From Janibacter endophyticus (GTDB taxonomy: Bacteria > Actinomycetota > Actinomycetes > Actinomycetales > Dermatophilaceae), in the NCBI RefSeq assembly GCF_016888335.1, contig NZ_JAFEJG010000004.1:930001-994000 (forward strand): DNA of 64,000 nt, given 5' to 3'. Shown piece after piece: positions 8,622-18,079 of the stretch. The position numbers were made by a program, and so were the translations under genes. Below the pieces are notes generated by a model. That model did no database searches. It was not told the DNA's origin and worked only from the letters and a program-made list of their open reading frames with translations. How positions within the stretch are numbered: the first letter of the stretch is position 1; every line of letters begins with the position of its first letter.

Positions 8622-10276
8622 TCGACGTCACTTCTTTGTACGGACGTCGCAACGACGACCGGTGGAACCGCATGGTGATCGGTGATGTCTTCGAGCGAGT
8701 TCGGTGGTCGACGCCCGACAAGGTGGCGCTCATCGGTTGGAGCGGGGCGTACGGGCGTGAGCGGCTCCATCAGGTGACCTATGCCCAGGCTGACGACTTT
8801 GCGAATCGGGTCGCGAACGCGCTCCTTGCACAGGGTCTCGAGCGTGGCTCTCGGGTCCTTCTGTACTGCGACAACTCGATCGAAGCCGTCCTCACGATGA
8901 TCGGGGTAGCAAAGGCAGGTCTCGTCGCGGTACCCGTCAATCCGAACTTCACCGGCGATCTCCTCGCATGGGTCCAGCAGCATGTCGAGCCAGCGTTCGT
9001 CGTCGCGGACGCGGAGTTCTCCGAACTTGCGCAGGATGCCCTGGGGAGTTCTCCCGGCGTCGGCGCGGTGATCGAGATCGGGCTCGGCGGCTCGGTGCCT
9101 GGCGGGATACCCGGATGGTGGGACTGGGTGCACGGGTATCCGGACTCAGAGCCTGACGTTGAGATCCCCCTGCATGCGGATGACATCTGGTGTCTGACGT
9201 TCACCTCGGGGACGACGGCGATGCCGAAAGCCTCGATGTCGTCACACACCTTCTCCTACTTGTCAGCCTGGTCGTACGCGATGTCGCTGACACGAGGGTT
9301 GGATGTTGAGACCGACCTCGTTATGACGACCTTCTTGCCGATCATCTTTCACACCGGGTTCAGTTCCAACATCCTCCCGCCGCTCCTGACAGGCGGTACG
9401 TTGGTCCTCGGTCGACGGCCTGATGCCTCACAGCTGGCCCACGCGATCTCCGAGACACGGGCAACAGCGGTGTGGGCAGGCTCTCCGCTATGGGTCCAGG
9501 CCCTCGTAGACAGCGCGCTCGCTGGGCCCCCCAAGACTGACCTCTCGAGCCTGACGGTCGTCATGTTCGCGTGGGGGACGATCAATCCACGCATGCAGGA
9601 CGATATCCGGGGTATCTGCGGCGAGCACGTGCGGCTTCTTGAGGTTTTCGGGCAGACAGAGTCCATGACGTGCTACCGCTTCTGGCCGCACCGCGAACCG
9701 GAAAAGTTTGTCGAGAGCATGCGTGGGGTGAACCATGTCGGGCGTCCCACCCCGTTGCTCGCGGCCCAGATCGTAGGACCCGACGGCGGCACTCTCGTCG
9801 GCACCGTCGGAGTTCCCGGAGAGGCTGTCTACCGTAGCCCCGCCATCACCTCGGGTTACTACCGCGACGAGGAAGCCACGCAGGAGGCGCTGCGGGGTGG
9901 TTGGCTGCATTCCGGGGACAGCTGCGAGTACACGTCCGACGGCTCGCAGATCATGGTCGACCGCTACAAGGACATCGTGAAGTCAGGCGGTGAGAATGTC
10001 TCGAGCCTGCGGGTGGAGACCGTTCTCGTCGAGTGCCCCGGGGTTTCTCGGGTCGCGGTGGTCGGCCTACCGGATGAGAAGTGGGGGGAGCGGGTCACAG
10101 CGGCCGTCACCCTGCATCCTGGCGCTTTGGTCACAGAAGAGGAGATCATCACCTTCGCCAAGGACCGTCTCGCGGGCTTCGAGGTCCCGAAGCAGGTGGT
10201 CATCATGACCGAGCTCCCGCAGACCGTCGGAGGGAAGATCCAGAAGCACCGAGTACGCGAGCATCTTGCCCGCTAA
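8618..10276 (+). CDS. Acyl-CoA synthetase (AMP-forming)
   Basis: A 552-residue ANL-family ligase that adenylates a carboxylate and transfers it to CoA. The phosphate-binding A3 motif reads TFTSGTTAMPKASMSSH, with alanine where the family usually has glycine after SGTT. The hinge YKDIVKSGGENVSS and the C-terminal GGKIQKHRVREHL with its catalytic lysine are intact. It is translationally coupled to the upstream kinase and probably supplies or recycles the CoA ester used there. The start at 8618 follows GGAGC and shares ATGA with the kinase stop. Confidence 0.85.
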   Translation: MIDVTSLYGRRNDDRWNRMVIGDVFERVRWSTPDKVALIGWSGAYGRERLHQVTYAQADDFANRVANALLAQGLERGSRVLLYCDNSIEAVLTMIGVAKAGLVAVPVNPNFTGDLLAWVQQHVEPAFVVADAEFSELAQDALGSSPGVGAVIEIGLGGSVPGGIPGWWDWVHGYPDSEPDVEIPLHADDIWCLTFTSGTTAMPKASMSSHTFSYLSAWSYAMSLTRGLDVETDLVMTTFLPIIFHTGFSSNILPPLLTGGTLVLGRRPDASQLAHAISETRATAVWAGSPLWVQALVDSALAGPPKTDLSSLTVVMFAWGTINPRMQDDIRGICGEHVRLLEVFGQTESMTCYRFWPHREPEKFVESMRGVNHVGRPTPLLAAQIVGPDGGTLVGTVGVPGEAVYRSPAITSGYYRDEEATQEALRGGWLHSGDSCEYTSDGSQIMVDRYKDIVKSGGENVSSLRVETVLVECPGVSRVAVVGLPDEKWGERVTAAVTLHPGALVTEEEIITFAKDRLAGFEVPKQVVIMTELPQTVGGKIQKHRVREHLAR

Positions 10277-10306
10277 GGGACCGCTGCAGGAGGGTCCTGT
10301 CGCAAG

Positions 10307-11299
10307 TCAGGCGCCCTTGACGGCCACGACGACCTTGCCGACAGCGTTGCGCTCGGCCATGGACGCCATCGCCTCGGCTGCCTGCTCGAGGGGCCAGACG
10401 GTTCCGACTGGGGGGTTGATGCGCCGTTCGGCCGCGAGGCGCTCGATCGCGGTCGCGACCCGCAGGAGGGTTCCGGGGTGCTCGGTCTCCATGTTGTCCA
10501 TCGTGATACCGGTGACAGTGAGGTTTCGGTGCAGCAGGCGGTTCACCTTGACCTCCGGGATGGAGCCCCCCGCGAAGCCGATCACGACGAGCCGTCCGCC
10601 CTGACGGAGGGAACGTAGCGAGTCGGTGAAGATGTCTCCGCCGACGGTGTCGAGCACGACGTGCACCCCTCGGCCCCCGGTTGCCTCCTGCACGCGTCCC
10701 AGCCAGCCCTCGCCGGAGCGCACGACGATCTCCGCTCCGAGCTGTCGAGCGAACTGCTCCTTCTCCTCGGACGAGACGACTGCAACCGCGCGGGCTCCGA
10801 AGGGGACAGCCAGGTCGAGAGCCGCTGTGCCGACGCCTCCGGCAGCGCCGTGGACGAGCACGTACTCACCGGGCTGGACCCTCGCGCGATCGTAGGCGTA
10901 CCAGGCGGTCGCGTAGTTCATGTACAGCGCTGCGGCCGTAGTCCACGACATACCCTCAGGAACGTGGATCGTGAAGTCCGGCAGAGCCAGGCACCGATCG
11001 GCGAGCGCGCCCTGCCAGGTGATCCCGGCGACCCGGTCGCCCGGGGCGAACCGACCCCCGTGTGGTGCCTCGATCACGGTGCCCGCGAACTCGCTGCCGG
11101 CCGTGTAGGGCGCGGCCACCCCGTTCTGGTACTTGCCCCAGGTCTGGAGCGGGTCGATGAACGACAGCCCGGCGGCGTGCACGTCGATGAGCAGCCGATG
11201 GCCCTCCGCCCGGGGGTGCGCACCCACTGGCTCTGGGACGTCCAACAGGCGGGCTGCGGCCGGACCCTCGAGGGACTCGACGACGATGGCGCGCATCAT
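10307..11299 (-). CDS. Zinc-less MDR (quinone oxidoreductase / enoyl reductase type)
   Basis: A 330-residue paralogue of the enzyme at 4617-5639, with the same VLVHGAAGGVGTAAL cofactor loop and VKVNRLLHRNL segment and no zinc ligands. It probably reduces an activated double bond with NADPH. It overlaps the MaoC-type hydratase upstream by four bases (ATGA), and AGGAGG sits just before the start; a second ATG one codon later is equally good. Coupling to a hydratase fits a hydration or reduction step on the same enoyl substrate. Confidence 0.8.
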   Translation of the reverse strand: MMRAIVVESLEGPAAARLLDVPEPVGAHPRAEGHRLLIDVHAAGLSFIDPLQTWGKYQNGVAAPYTAGSEFAGTVIEAPHGGRFAPGDRVAGITWQGALADRCLALPDFTIHVPEGMSWTTAAALYMNYATAWYAYDRARVQPGEYVLVHGAAGGVGTAALDLAVPFGARAVAVVSSEEKEQFARQLGAEIVVRSGEGWLGRVQEATGGRGVHVVLDTVGGDIFTDSLRSLRQGGRLVVIGFAGGSIPEVKVNRLLHRNLTVTGITMDNMETEHPGTLLRVATAIERLAAERRINPPVGTVWPLEQAAEAMASMAERNAVGKVVVAVKGA

Positions 11300-11781
11300 G
11301 CCTCCTGAAGCTGGGACTGGGTGGGTGGCACGTCATACCACGCGTGGAGGGCATCGGCGACGCACACGGGAGAGTCGGAACCCTCAACCAAGAAGGTTTG
11401 ACGGACCCGGAGACGGACCCCGCCGTCGACGTCGTTGGCGTCGACGATCTCGGCGCTCATGCGCACCCGCTGGCCACGGACGACCGGGGTCAGCCAGCGC
11501 ACCTTGTCAAAGCCGTAGTTGAGTGCCACGGCGACGTCCACGACCTCGACGAGCTGGACGAACATGCCCGGGCCGAGGGAGAGCGTGTAGAGGCCATGGG
11601 CGATCGTGTCGGGGAATCCCGCATCACGTGCAGCATCGAGGTCGAGGTGGATCCGGACAGGGTCTCCTGTGGTCCGGGCAAAGGCATCGATCGCCTCCTG
11701 GGTCACCTCATGCCATCGCGAGATCCCCAGGTGTGTTCCTGCGCTCGCCCTCAGGCCGTCCAACCCGCTGATCGTGATCAT
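11296..11781 (-). CDS. MaoC-family (R)-specific enoyl-CoA hydratase
   Basis: A 161-residue single hot-dog protein with the hydratase-2 active-site pattern TTGDPVRIHLDLDAARDAG followed by DTIAHGLYTLSL; the catalytic Asp and His are both present. It would add water to trans-2-enoyl-CoA to give an (R)-3-hydroxyacyl-CoA. The start at 11781 is the first methionine of the conserved part. It is divergent from the acyl-CoA dehydrogenase at 11929 across 147 bases in which I see no operator copy, so this pair may have separate control. Confidence 0.8.
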   Translation of the reverse strand: MITISGLDGLRASAGTHLGISRWHEVTQEAIDAFARTTGDPVRIHLDLDAARDAGFPDTIAHGLYTLSLGPGMFVQLVEVVDVAVALNYGFDKVRWLTPVVRGQRVRMSAEIVDANDVDGGVRLRVRQTFLVEGSDSPVCVADALHAWYDVPPTQSQLQEA

Positions 11782-11928
11782 GACCCGACTCTCCAGGTCT
11801 TCCCATTTCGTGGCCAGTGTCGGAGCGTGAGCCGATGGTGATGTCAACAGTCCAGAGGCCGGGGGGAGCGGACAAGTGTCGCTGCCCGCCCTAGCGTCCA
11901 CCTCAGCAACCAACGCCAGGAGGAACCC

Positions 11929-13173
11929 GTGGACTGGACCATCCCGCAGGACGTGCAGACGTTCATCGCTGACCTTGACGTCTTCATCGACGAGCAGATC
12001 AAGCCGCTCGAAGCCGAGCAGCCTCACTTCTTCGATCACCGCCGAGAGTGGGCGCGTACCGACTGGGAGCGAGACGGATTCCCTAAGCAGGAGTGGCGTG
12101 ACCTGCTGCAGCGAATGCGTCGGATCTCCGACGACGCCGGCTTCTTCCGCTACCCCTTGCCCTCGGCTCTTGGAGGCCAGGACGGCACGAACCTTGCGAT
12201 GGCGACGATCCGGGAGCACCTGCTCACGAAGGGGTCTGGCCTGCACTTCCCCCACGCGGATGAGCACTCCGTCGTCGCTAATCTCCCGGTCGCTCTTGTC
12301 CTGCACTCATTCGGCACCGCTGAGCAGAAGGAGCAGTACCTCGAACCGCTCATCCGGGGCGAGATCGAGATCGCGTTCGGTCTCACCGAGCCCGGCCACG
12401 GGAGCGACGCGACGTACATCGAGACCACCGCCGTCAAGGATGGCGACGATTGGGTAATCAGTGGTGCCAAACGGTTCAACAGCCTCGTCGACTGCTCTGA
12501 GACGGACATCGTCTTTGCGCGCACCTCCGGTCAGCACGGCAAGGCCGAAGGCATCACCGCGTTCCTCGTCCCGACGGACGCGCCGGGTTTCTCGGTCCCG
12601 TTCAACCACTGGACGTTCAACATGCCGAGCGATCACAGCGAGGTGCACCTCGACAACGTCCGGGTGCCGTCCTCGGCCATTATCGGTGAGGAGGGCCGCG
12701 GCCTCGACACTGCGCAGCTCTTCGTCCACGAGAACCGGATCCGGCAAGCAGCCTCGTCGCTGGGCGCCGCACAGTACTGCATCAACGAGTCCGTGCGATA
12801 CGCCCAAGAGCGGGTGGTCTTCGGCAAGCCCTTGCACGAGCACCAGGGCATCCAGTGGCAACTCGTGGAGCTGCAGACCGAGGCCGAGCTCATCAGGGCA
12901 CTGATCCAGAAGACGGCGACGATGATGGACGACGTCGGCAAGACGGGGGTCAGCGCCAACGTGGCGATGGTGAACTTCAGGGCGAATCAGCTCGCCTGCA
13001 CGGCAGCGGACCGCGCCATGCAGATCCATGGCGGAGTCGGGTATACCCGCCACAAGCAGTTCGAGCACCTCTACCGGCACCACCGTCGCTACCGGATCAC
13101 CGAGGGCACCGACGAGCTCCAGAAGCGACGTATCGCTGCTTCGATGTTCGACTTCCGCAGCTCGAGGACGTGA
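11929..13173 (+). CDS. Acyl-CoA dehydrogenase (414 aa, ACAD10/11- or LvaC-related class)
   Basis: A flavoprotein dehydrogenase with FGLTEPGHGSDA flavin contacts, the QIHGGVGYTRHKQFEH region and a YRITEGTDELQKRR end that retains the EGT glutamate used as catalytic base. The His/Arg-rich tail before EGT resembles the dehydrogenases that partner ACAD10-type kinases, which would fit the kinase at 7572, but this is a loose resemblance. The GTG start has AGGAGG five bases upstream. It probably introduces the alpha,beta double bond in a CoA ester. Confidence 0.8.
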   Translation: MDWTIPQDVQTFIADLDVFIDEQIKPLEAEQPHFFDHRREWARTDWERDGFPKQEWRDLLQRMRRISDDAGFFRYPLPSALGGQDGTNLAMATIREHLLTKGSGLHFPHADEHSVVANLPVALVLHSFGTAEQKEQYLEPLIRGEIEIAFGLTEPGHGSDATYIETTAVKDGDDWVISGAKRFNSLVDCSETDIVFARTSGQHGKAEGITAFLVPTDAPGFSVPFNHWTFNMPSDHSEVHLDNVRVPSSAIIGEEGRGLDTAQLFVHENRIRQAASSLGAAQYCINESVRYAQERVVFGKPLHEHQGIQWQLVELQTEAELIRALIQKTATMMDDVGKTGVSANVAMVNFRANQLACTAADRAMQIHGGVGYTRHKQFEHLYRHHRRYRITEGTDELQKRRIAASMFDFRSSRT

Positions 13174-13181
13174 GACTGTTT

Positions 13182-13227
13182 GTCCACGACCGTCGCCGGC
13201 CGCTTCCGCCGGCGCCTGAGCGTGGAC
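13182..13227. repeat. Nested inverted repeat between dehydrogenase and LuxR-type gene
   Basis: Outer arms GTCCACG/CGTGGAC (13182-13188 and 13221-13227) enclose inner arms CGCCGGC/GCCGGCG (13194-13200 and 13208-13214). It fills most of the 69-base gap. It could be a terminator without a T-run, an attenuator or a cruciform operator for the regulator. Confidence 0.5.
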
Positions 13228-13242
13228 GAGCAGGAGTGAACC

Positions 13243-14406
13243 TTGGCGACCAACGACATTGACGCCCGCGTCCAAGAACTGGTCGCCCGGGCGCACCCCT
13301 TCCTCTCGCGGCCGATCACCGTCACCAGGGGTGATGACCTTCCGGAGATCGATGCCAAGCTCGCCTATCTGGTCGCCCAGAGCCGGGCCTGGCTCGCCGA
13401 GCTCTCAGAGGAGCCCGATCCGCACCAGGTCCTGCGCGTGAGTCACCTGCTGTCCGATGCGCACACCCTTCGGTGGGACGTGCGTCAGTGGCACGTCAAG
13501 GATCGTCAACGTCGGTTCGAGATGCTCGACGAGGGCCTGGTCGAGATGCGTCGCGAGACCGATCCCGACGTCCTCCTGCAGCGCATCCCGGAGGCAGTCA
13601 TCGAGCACTGCGGCTTCGACAGGGTGCTCGTCTCTCGCGTCGAGGGTGACACCTGGCGTCCGTGGCGGTCGCACGCTCGTAGCGTACGCCCGGAAGAAGC
13701 ACGGTTCGCCGACTGGCTCCGTCGGGCGCCGGAGATCCGCCTCGACCGGCGGATCCGTGAGGGTGAGAGCGTCGGGCAGCGTCAGGCCGTCATCGTCTTC
13801 CCCGACGACGAGGACGGACGCGTTGATCGTCCTTTCGCCCAGGCTCGTCCGTCACGCCCAGGATCGCGACAGTCGGGGTCCTACGTCGCTGTCCCACTCG
13901 CTCCGTCCGACGACGTCGTCGGACTGATCCACGCTGACTACGCCGACCGAGATGTCACGCCGTTGGACCGGGAGATCATCACCCAGTTCGCTCGGTCCTT
14001 CGACTACGTCTACGAGCGCGCGGTGCTCCTCTGGAGGATGGAGCACGAGCGCGTCCGGATCGCCGAGGCGCTGCGGAACGTCAGTCTGGCACTCGAGGAG
14101 GTCGAGAGTACCGAGATGGCGCTGCGGCGTCGGGCGGACGTGGCCCCCAGGCGTACGGACGCCGGTTTAGCCCTTGCCGACCGGTCTGCTGCTACCCGTG
14201 AGCTGGCCTCGGTACTGACCCCCCGAGAGCTCGAGGTGCTGAGCCACATGGCGACCGGGGCGACGAACGACCGCATAGCGGGCGAGCTCTCGATCTCCCG
14301 TGACACTGTCAAGTCACATGTCACGCACGTTCTCCGCAAGCTCGGTGCCGAGAACCGTGCTGAGGCCATCGCCCATTACATCCGCCTGACCCTCGGCTCC
14401 CTGTAG
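13243..14406 (+). CDS. GAF-domain LuxR-family transcriptional regulator
   Basis: A 387-residue regulator. Residues of roughly 100-270 form a GAF-like sensor (IVFPDDEDG, GLIHADY), followed by a helical linker and a C-terminal LuxR/GerE helix-turn-helix (LTPRELEVLSHMATGATN, ISRDTVKSHVTHVLRKLGA). It lacks the ATPase domain of the LAL subclass. The start appears to be TTG at 13243 with AGGAG seven bases upstream. It precedes the MDR and crotonase genes at 14478-16288, which have their own operator. The ligand is unknown. Confidence 0.85.
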   Translation: MATNDIDARVQELVARAHPFLSRPITVTRGDDLPEIDAKLAYLVAQSRAWLAELSEEPDPHQVLRVSHLLSDAHTLRWDVRQWHVKDRQRRFEMLDEGLVEMRRETDPDVLLQRIPEAVIEHCGFDRVLVSRVEGDTWRPWRSHARSVRPEEARFADWLRRAPEIRLDRRIREGESVGQRQAVIVFPDDEDGRVDRPFAQARPSRPGSRQSGSYVAVPLAPSDDVVGLIHADYADRDVTPLDREIITQFARSFDYVYERAVLLWRMEHERVRIAEALRNVSLALEEVESTEMALRRRADVAPRRTDAGLALADRSAATRELASVLTPRELEVLSHMATGATNDRIAGELSISRDTVKSHVTHVLRKLGAENRAEAIAHYIRLTLGSL

Positions 14407-14451
14407 GTCACTACAGCGGACACTCCGGTCGCCTTCCTCGGGAGTGCTATT

Positions 14452-14464
14452 TTGGTCTGACCAA
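14452..14464 (+). promoter_or_regulatory. Predicted GntR/FadR-type operator B
   Basis: TTGGTCTGACCAA, a perfect palindrome around a central T. It ends one base before the AGGAGGTGG ribosome-binding region of the MDR gene at 14478, and TGCTAT directly upstream could be the -10 element. Confidence 0.7.
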
Positions 14465-14477
14465 TAGGAGGTGGAGC

Positions 14478-15458
14478 GTGCGTGCAGTGCTTCTCGATGA
14501 GTTCGGCGGACCCGAGGTCCTGCGACCGCTGGATGTCTCGATGCCAGCAGGGCCTCCCGGCTGGGTCCGGGTAGATCTTCGCGCGAGCGCGCTCAACTGG
14601 CACGACGTCCTCGTGCGCCGGGGACAGTATCGTTCACCCCTGCCGCATGTCCTCGGGGCCGACGGCGCGGGTGTGCGCACTGACACAGGCGAGGAAGTGG
14701 TCATCCTCCCCTCGCTCGGATGGGGCGATCGATACGCCGCCCCGGCTCCGGGGTGGGAGATCCTCGGTGACCACTGCTGGGGGACATGCGCTGAGTCCGT
14801 GAGCGTCCCGCCAGAGTGCCTCTTTCCCCGGCCGATCGGATGGTCGTGGCACGAGGCGGCAGCGCTGCCTCTGGTTGGTGTCACGGTGCAGCGCGCACTG
14901 GTCGGGCGCGGGCGACTCTCTCGTGGCGAGTCGCTGCTCGTGCTGGGCGCCGGCGGCGGCGTAGCGACCATGGCGGTCATGCTCGGGGGGGCCGTCGGCG
15001 CCCACGTCTGTGTCACGTCCTCATCCACGTCCAAGATCGAGCACTCCGAGGCTCTCGGTGCCGCGGGGGGCGTGCTATACACCGAGGGGGACTGGGTGCA
15101 GCAGGCCAAGGAGCTCTCTCCAGGAGGGGCAGGATTCGACGTCGTCCTGGACTCGGTCGGCGCATGGTCGGACGCCATCGCAGCGGCACGGCCGGGCGGA
15201 CGCGTGGTCGTGCTCGGCGCGTCGCGGGCGGAGCAGGCCACGCTCGACATCCGGCCCTACTACTTCGGTCAGTACGAGCTCATCGGGACGACGATGGGGT
15301 CCCCTCGCGACATGCGCGACCTCCTCGCACTCGTCGCCGCAGGCGAGCTTCGCCCACCCCCGATCGCCCAGGTTCACCGACTCGACGACGCCGCGGTAGC
15401 CCACGCTGCTCTCGAGTCCGGCTCAGCGATCGGGAAGATCGTCCTCGACCACACATGA
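14478..15458 (+). CDS. Zinc-less MDR oxidoreductase
   Basis: A 326-residue medium-chain dehydrogenase with NWHDVLVRRGQY and the cofactor loop VLGAGGGVATMAVML. Zinc ligands are missing, so it groups with quinone oxidoreductases and enoyl reductases. It is more distant from the MDR pair at 4617 and 10307 than they are from each other. The GTG start is set by AGGAGG five bases upstream and sits right behind operator B. It is followed by a crotonase with a 44-base gap, suggesting a two-gene unit. Confidence 0.8.
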   Translation: MRAVLLDEFGGPEVLRPLDVSMPAGPPGWVRVDLRASALNWHDVLVRRGQYRSPLPHVLGADGAGVRTDTGEEVVILPSLGWGDRYAAPAPGWEILGDHCWGTCAESVSVPPECLFPRPIGWSWHEAAALPLVGVTVQRALVGRGRLSRGESLLVLGAGGGVATMAVMLGGAVGAHVCVTSSSTSKIEHSEALGAAGGVLYTEGDWVQQAKELSPGGAGFDVVLDSVGAWSDAIAAARPGGRVVVLGASRAEQATLDIRPYYFGQYELIGTTMGSPRDMRDLLALVAAGELRPPPIAQVHRLDDAAVAHAALESGSAIGKIVLDHT

Positions 15459-15502
15459 TCCGCACATCTCGTCCCTGAGTGCCCTAGCCGACGGAGGTCC
15501 TT

Positions 15503-16288
15503 GTGATTGACCAGCCGCTGATACGCGTCGACATCTCCGAGGGTGTCGCGACATTGACGCTCGATTCCCCAACCACCCGCAACGCGCTGTCCGACGCACT
15601 CCTCGATGAGCTGCTCGCTGCTCTCGGGTCCGCTCGAGACGATGACTCCGTCCGCGTGGTGGTTCTCGCCAGCTCGCACGACAAGGTCTTCAGCGCTGGA
15701 GGCGACCTCAAGGCGTTCGCGAGCGACACGCCCACGATCGAGAAGTACGCAGGCCTAGACCGATTCCCGCGCCTCTACCGACTCATGGGCTCGCTGGGCA
15801 AGCCGGTGATCTGCTCGGCGGGTGGCGACGTCCTCGCCGGCGCCTTCGGTCTGGCTCTCGCCTGTGACCTCATCATCGCGCGCGAGGGCGTGCGGTTCGG
15901 CTGCCCTGAGATCAATGTTGGGGTGTTCCCCTTCATGATCTCGGCGTTGATCTACCGCAACGTCCCTCGGATGCGCGCTAACGAGCTGATGATGCTCGGG
16001 GAGACGATCAGCGCCGAGGATGCGCTCGACCTGGGCATCGTCAACCGAGTGGTACCCGCGCCGAACCTCGATGCAGTGGTTGCCGACTGGGCAGCCCGCC
16101 TCGCAGGCAAGTCGCCACTCCTCATGCGTATGGGCAAGGATGCACTCGATGCCACGCGTGACCTCGGCCTTGAGCCTGCGCTGGAGTCGCTGCGCGGCCA
16201 GCTCGCGTTGGCCTTCACCACCACAGACATCGGCGAAGGGGTGGCCGCCTTTCGGGAGAAGCGTGCGCCTCGGTGGTCGGGCCGATGA
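15503..16288 (+). CDS. Enoyl-CoA hydratase/isomerase-family protein
   Basis: A 261-residue crotonase. SAGGDLKAFA forms the oxyanion loop. The first catalytic glutamate of hydratases is missing, since the segment reads LAGAFGLALACDL, while the second is kept in CPEINVGVFPF. One-glutamate crotonases are often isomerases, dehydratases or hydrolases rather than hydratases. The GTG start has GGAGG five bases before it. Role in the pathway is uncertain. Confidence 0.75.
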   Translation: MIDQPLIRVDISEGVATLTLDSPTTRNALSDALLDELLAALGSARDDDSVRVVVLASSHDKVFSAGGDLKAFASDTPTIEKYAGLDRFPRLYRLMGSLGKPVICSAGGDVLAGAFGLALACDLIIAREGVRFGCPEINVGVFPFMISALIYRNVPRMRANELMMLGETISAEDALDLGIVNRVVPAPNLDAVVADWAARLAGKSPLLMRMGKDALDATRDLGLEPALESLRGQLALAFTTTDIGEGVAAFREKRAPRWSGR

Positions 16289-16309
16289 GCGCCGTAGAGC
16301 CTTGCCTCT

Positions 16310-16322
16310 TTGGTCCAACCAT
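16310..16322 (+). promoter_or_regulatory. Predicted GntR/FadR-type operator C
   Basis: TTGGTCCAACCAT. Its right arm overlaps CATAAT (16320-16325), a good -10 candidate for the ligase gene at 16378, so a bound repressor would block polymerase. Confidence 0.7.
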
Positions 16323-16377
16323 AATACTGTTGTGATGGAGGGCGGTCACAAAGGGTCGCTGAACGACAGGAGCACTG

Positions 16378-18036
16378 ATGGCACTGGCAGGTGTGACCGA
16401 CCGCTACTCGCAGGAGCAGATCAACGAGTTCTACCGGACCGGCCAGTGGGCGTCGGAGCGACTGTGGGACTTTGTGCTCGCCGGCGCCGACAAGTACGGC
16501 AGTCGGTCCTTCCTTACCGACGACGCCGAGTCGTTGTCCTTCGTGGGTCTGCGCGACGGGGCGATGAAGTTCGGCGCGGCTCTACGCGCGCTCGGCGTGG
16601 AGCCTGGGGACCGGGTGGCCGTCCAGCTCCCCAACTGGGTCGAGTTCGGCGTTGTCGTCGCGGCACTGAGCCGCATCGGCGCCATCCTCGTACCGATCAT
16701 GCCGATCTATCGCAGCGACGACGTCAGTTACATCCTGGAGAACGCCGACGTCAAGCTGGCGATCACCTGCGGACGCTACCGTGGCCACGACCACGCCGGC
16801 ATGTTCACCGCACTTCAGGACGAAGTGCCCAGCCTTGAGCATGTGGTGGTGGTGCGAGGCGGCGAGGCGCCTAGGAGCCCGCACTCTTTCGAGGCACTCA
16901 TCGAGCAGCATCGGGACGTGAGTGAGGACGATCTGGGCGCAGGAGTCGGCCCCGATGAGCCCATGCTCATCATCTACAGCAGCGGGACCACGTCTCGGCC
17001 CAAGGGTTGCGTGCACACCTTCAACACCGTGAGCTGCGGTGCGCGTCTGCTGGGGCAGTCCTTCGACTATGGGGTGCAGGACGTGCAGTTCGGCCCATCC
17101 CCGGTGACCCACATGACGGGGTTGGTCACCAGCTTCCTGCTGCCCCTCGTCCACGGGGGCCAGTCGCACATCCAAGGGCAGTGGGACCCGGCCGAGGGAG
17201 CGGTGCAGATCGGGGAGCACGGGTGCACCGTGGCCGTCACGGCCACGACGTTCCTCCAGACCCTGCTCGACGCCTATGACCCTTCCGCACATGACCTCTC
17301 GACGCTGCGCCTCTGGATCTGTGCCGGCTCTCCGATCCCCCCCGCGATCATCGAGAGGGCCGAATCGACCCTGCCCGGTGTCAAGGTGCTCAGTCTGTAT
17401 GGACGCTCCGAGAACGTCACGACGACCACCTGTACGACACAGACCCCGCGTGAGAAGTCGTTGACCAGCGACGGCTGCGCGCTTCCTCAGCAGGAGGTTC
17501 GCATCATCGACTGGGAGGGGCGGGAGGTGCCCCGGGGGCAGGAGGGCGACATCGCCTATCGCGGCGCGATGCACATGCTCGAGTACCTCAAGAACCCCAC
17601 CGAGACGGAGGCGCTCTTCACCGACGACGGCTTCAGCCGCTCCGGGGACCTCGGCGTCATGGACGAGGACGGGTTCGTCCGCGTCACCGGACGGACCAAG
17701 GACATCGTCATCCGCGGCGGCATGAACATCTCTGTCCGCCAGATCGAAGACCTACTCTCCCAGTGGTCCAGGGTCCGGGCGTGCGCAGCGGTCGCCATGC
17801 CCGACGCCAAGCTCGGGGAGAAGGTCTGCCTCTACCTCGTGCGCTCTGACCCGTCCGACCAGATGACGCTCGAGCACGTCAAGGAGCACCTCCTCGGGCA
17901 GGGGTTGACGATCCGCAAGGTCCCCGAGCGCCTCGAGGTCGTCGAGGAGCTGCCGATGACGGCGACGGGCAAGATCCAGAAGCACGTGCTGCGCGCCGAG
18001 ATCGCTGAGAAGCTCAAGGCGGAGCAGGGCGCCTGA
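16378..18036 (+). CDS. Acyl-CoA synthetase, cyclohexanecarboxylate-CoA ligase (AliA)-like
   Basis: A 552-residue ANL ligase that starts DRYSQEQINEFYRTGQW and carries the intact A3 motif YSSGTTSRPKGCVHTFNT, the hinge GRTKDIVIRGGMNIS and the C-terminal TGKIQKHVLRAEI lysine. The N-terminal signature is that of actinobacterial proteins usually labelled cyclohexanecarboxylate-CoA ligase. It is a close paralogue of the next gene and has its own operator and -10. It would activate the imported acid as the first step. GACAGGAGC precedes the ATG. Confidence 0.8.
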   Translation: MALAGVTDRYSQEQINEFYRTGQWASERLWDFVLAGADKYGSRSFLTDDAESLSFVGLRDGAMKFGAALRALGVEPGDRVAVQLPNWVEFGVVVAALSRIGAILVPIMPIYRSDDVSYILENADVKLAITCGRYRGHDHAGMFTALQDEVPSLEHVVVVRGGEAPRSPHSFEALIEQHRDVSEDDLGAGVGPDEPMLIIYSSGTTSRPKGCVHTFNTVSCGARLLGQSFDYGVQDVQFGPSPVTHMTGLVTSFLLPLVHGGQSHIQGQWDPAEGAVQIGEHGCTVAVTATTFLQTLLDAYDPSAHDLSTLRLWICAGSPIPPAIIERAESTLPGVKVLSLYGRSENVTTTTCTTQTPREKSLTSDGCALPQQEVRIIDWEGREVPRGQEGDIAYRGAMHMLEYLKNPTETEALFTDDGFSRSGDLGVMDEDGFVRVTGRTKDIVIRGGMNISVRQIEDLLSQWSRVRACAAVAMPDAKLGEKVCLYLVRSDPSDQMTLEHVKEHLLGQGLTIRKVPERLEVVEELPMTATGKIQKHVLRAEIAEKLKAEQGA

Positions 18037-18079
18037 GTTCCGTCATGGCGAAGTCTTGTCATCGGCCGTGCTTCCCCAT

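Noticed and set aside
10277-10306. AGGGACC/GGGTCCT near-repeat between convergent genes as terminator
   Set aside because: The arms are not truly complementary and the stem would be short.
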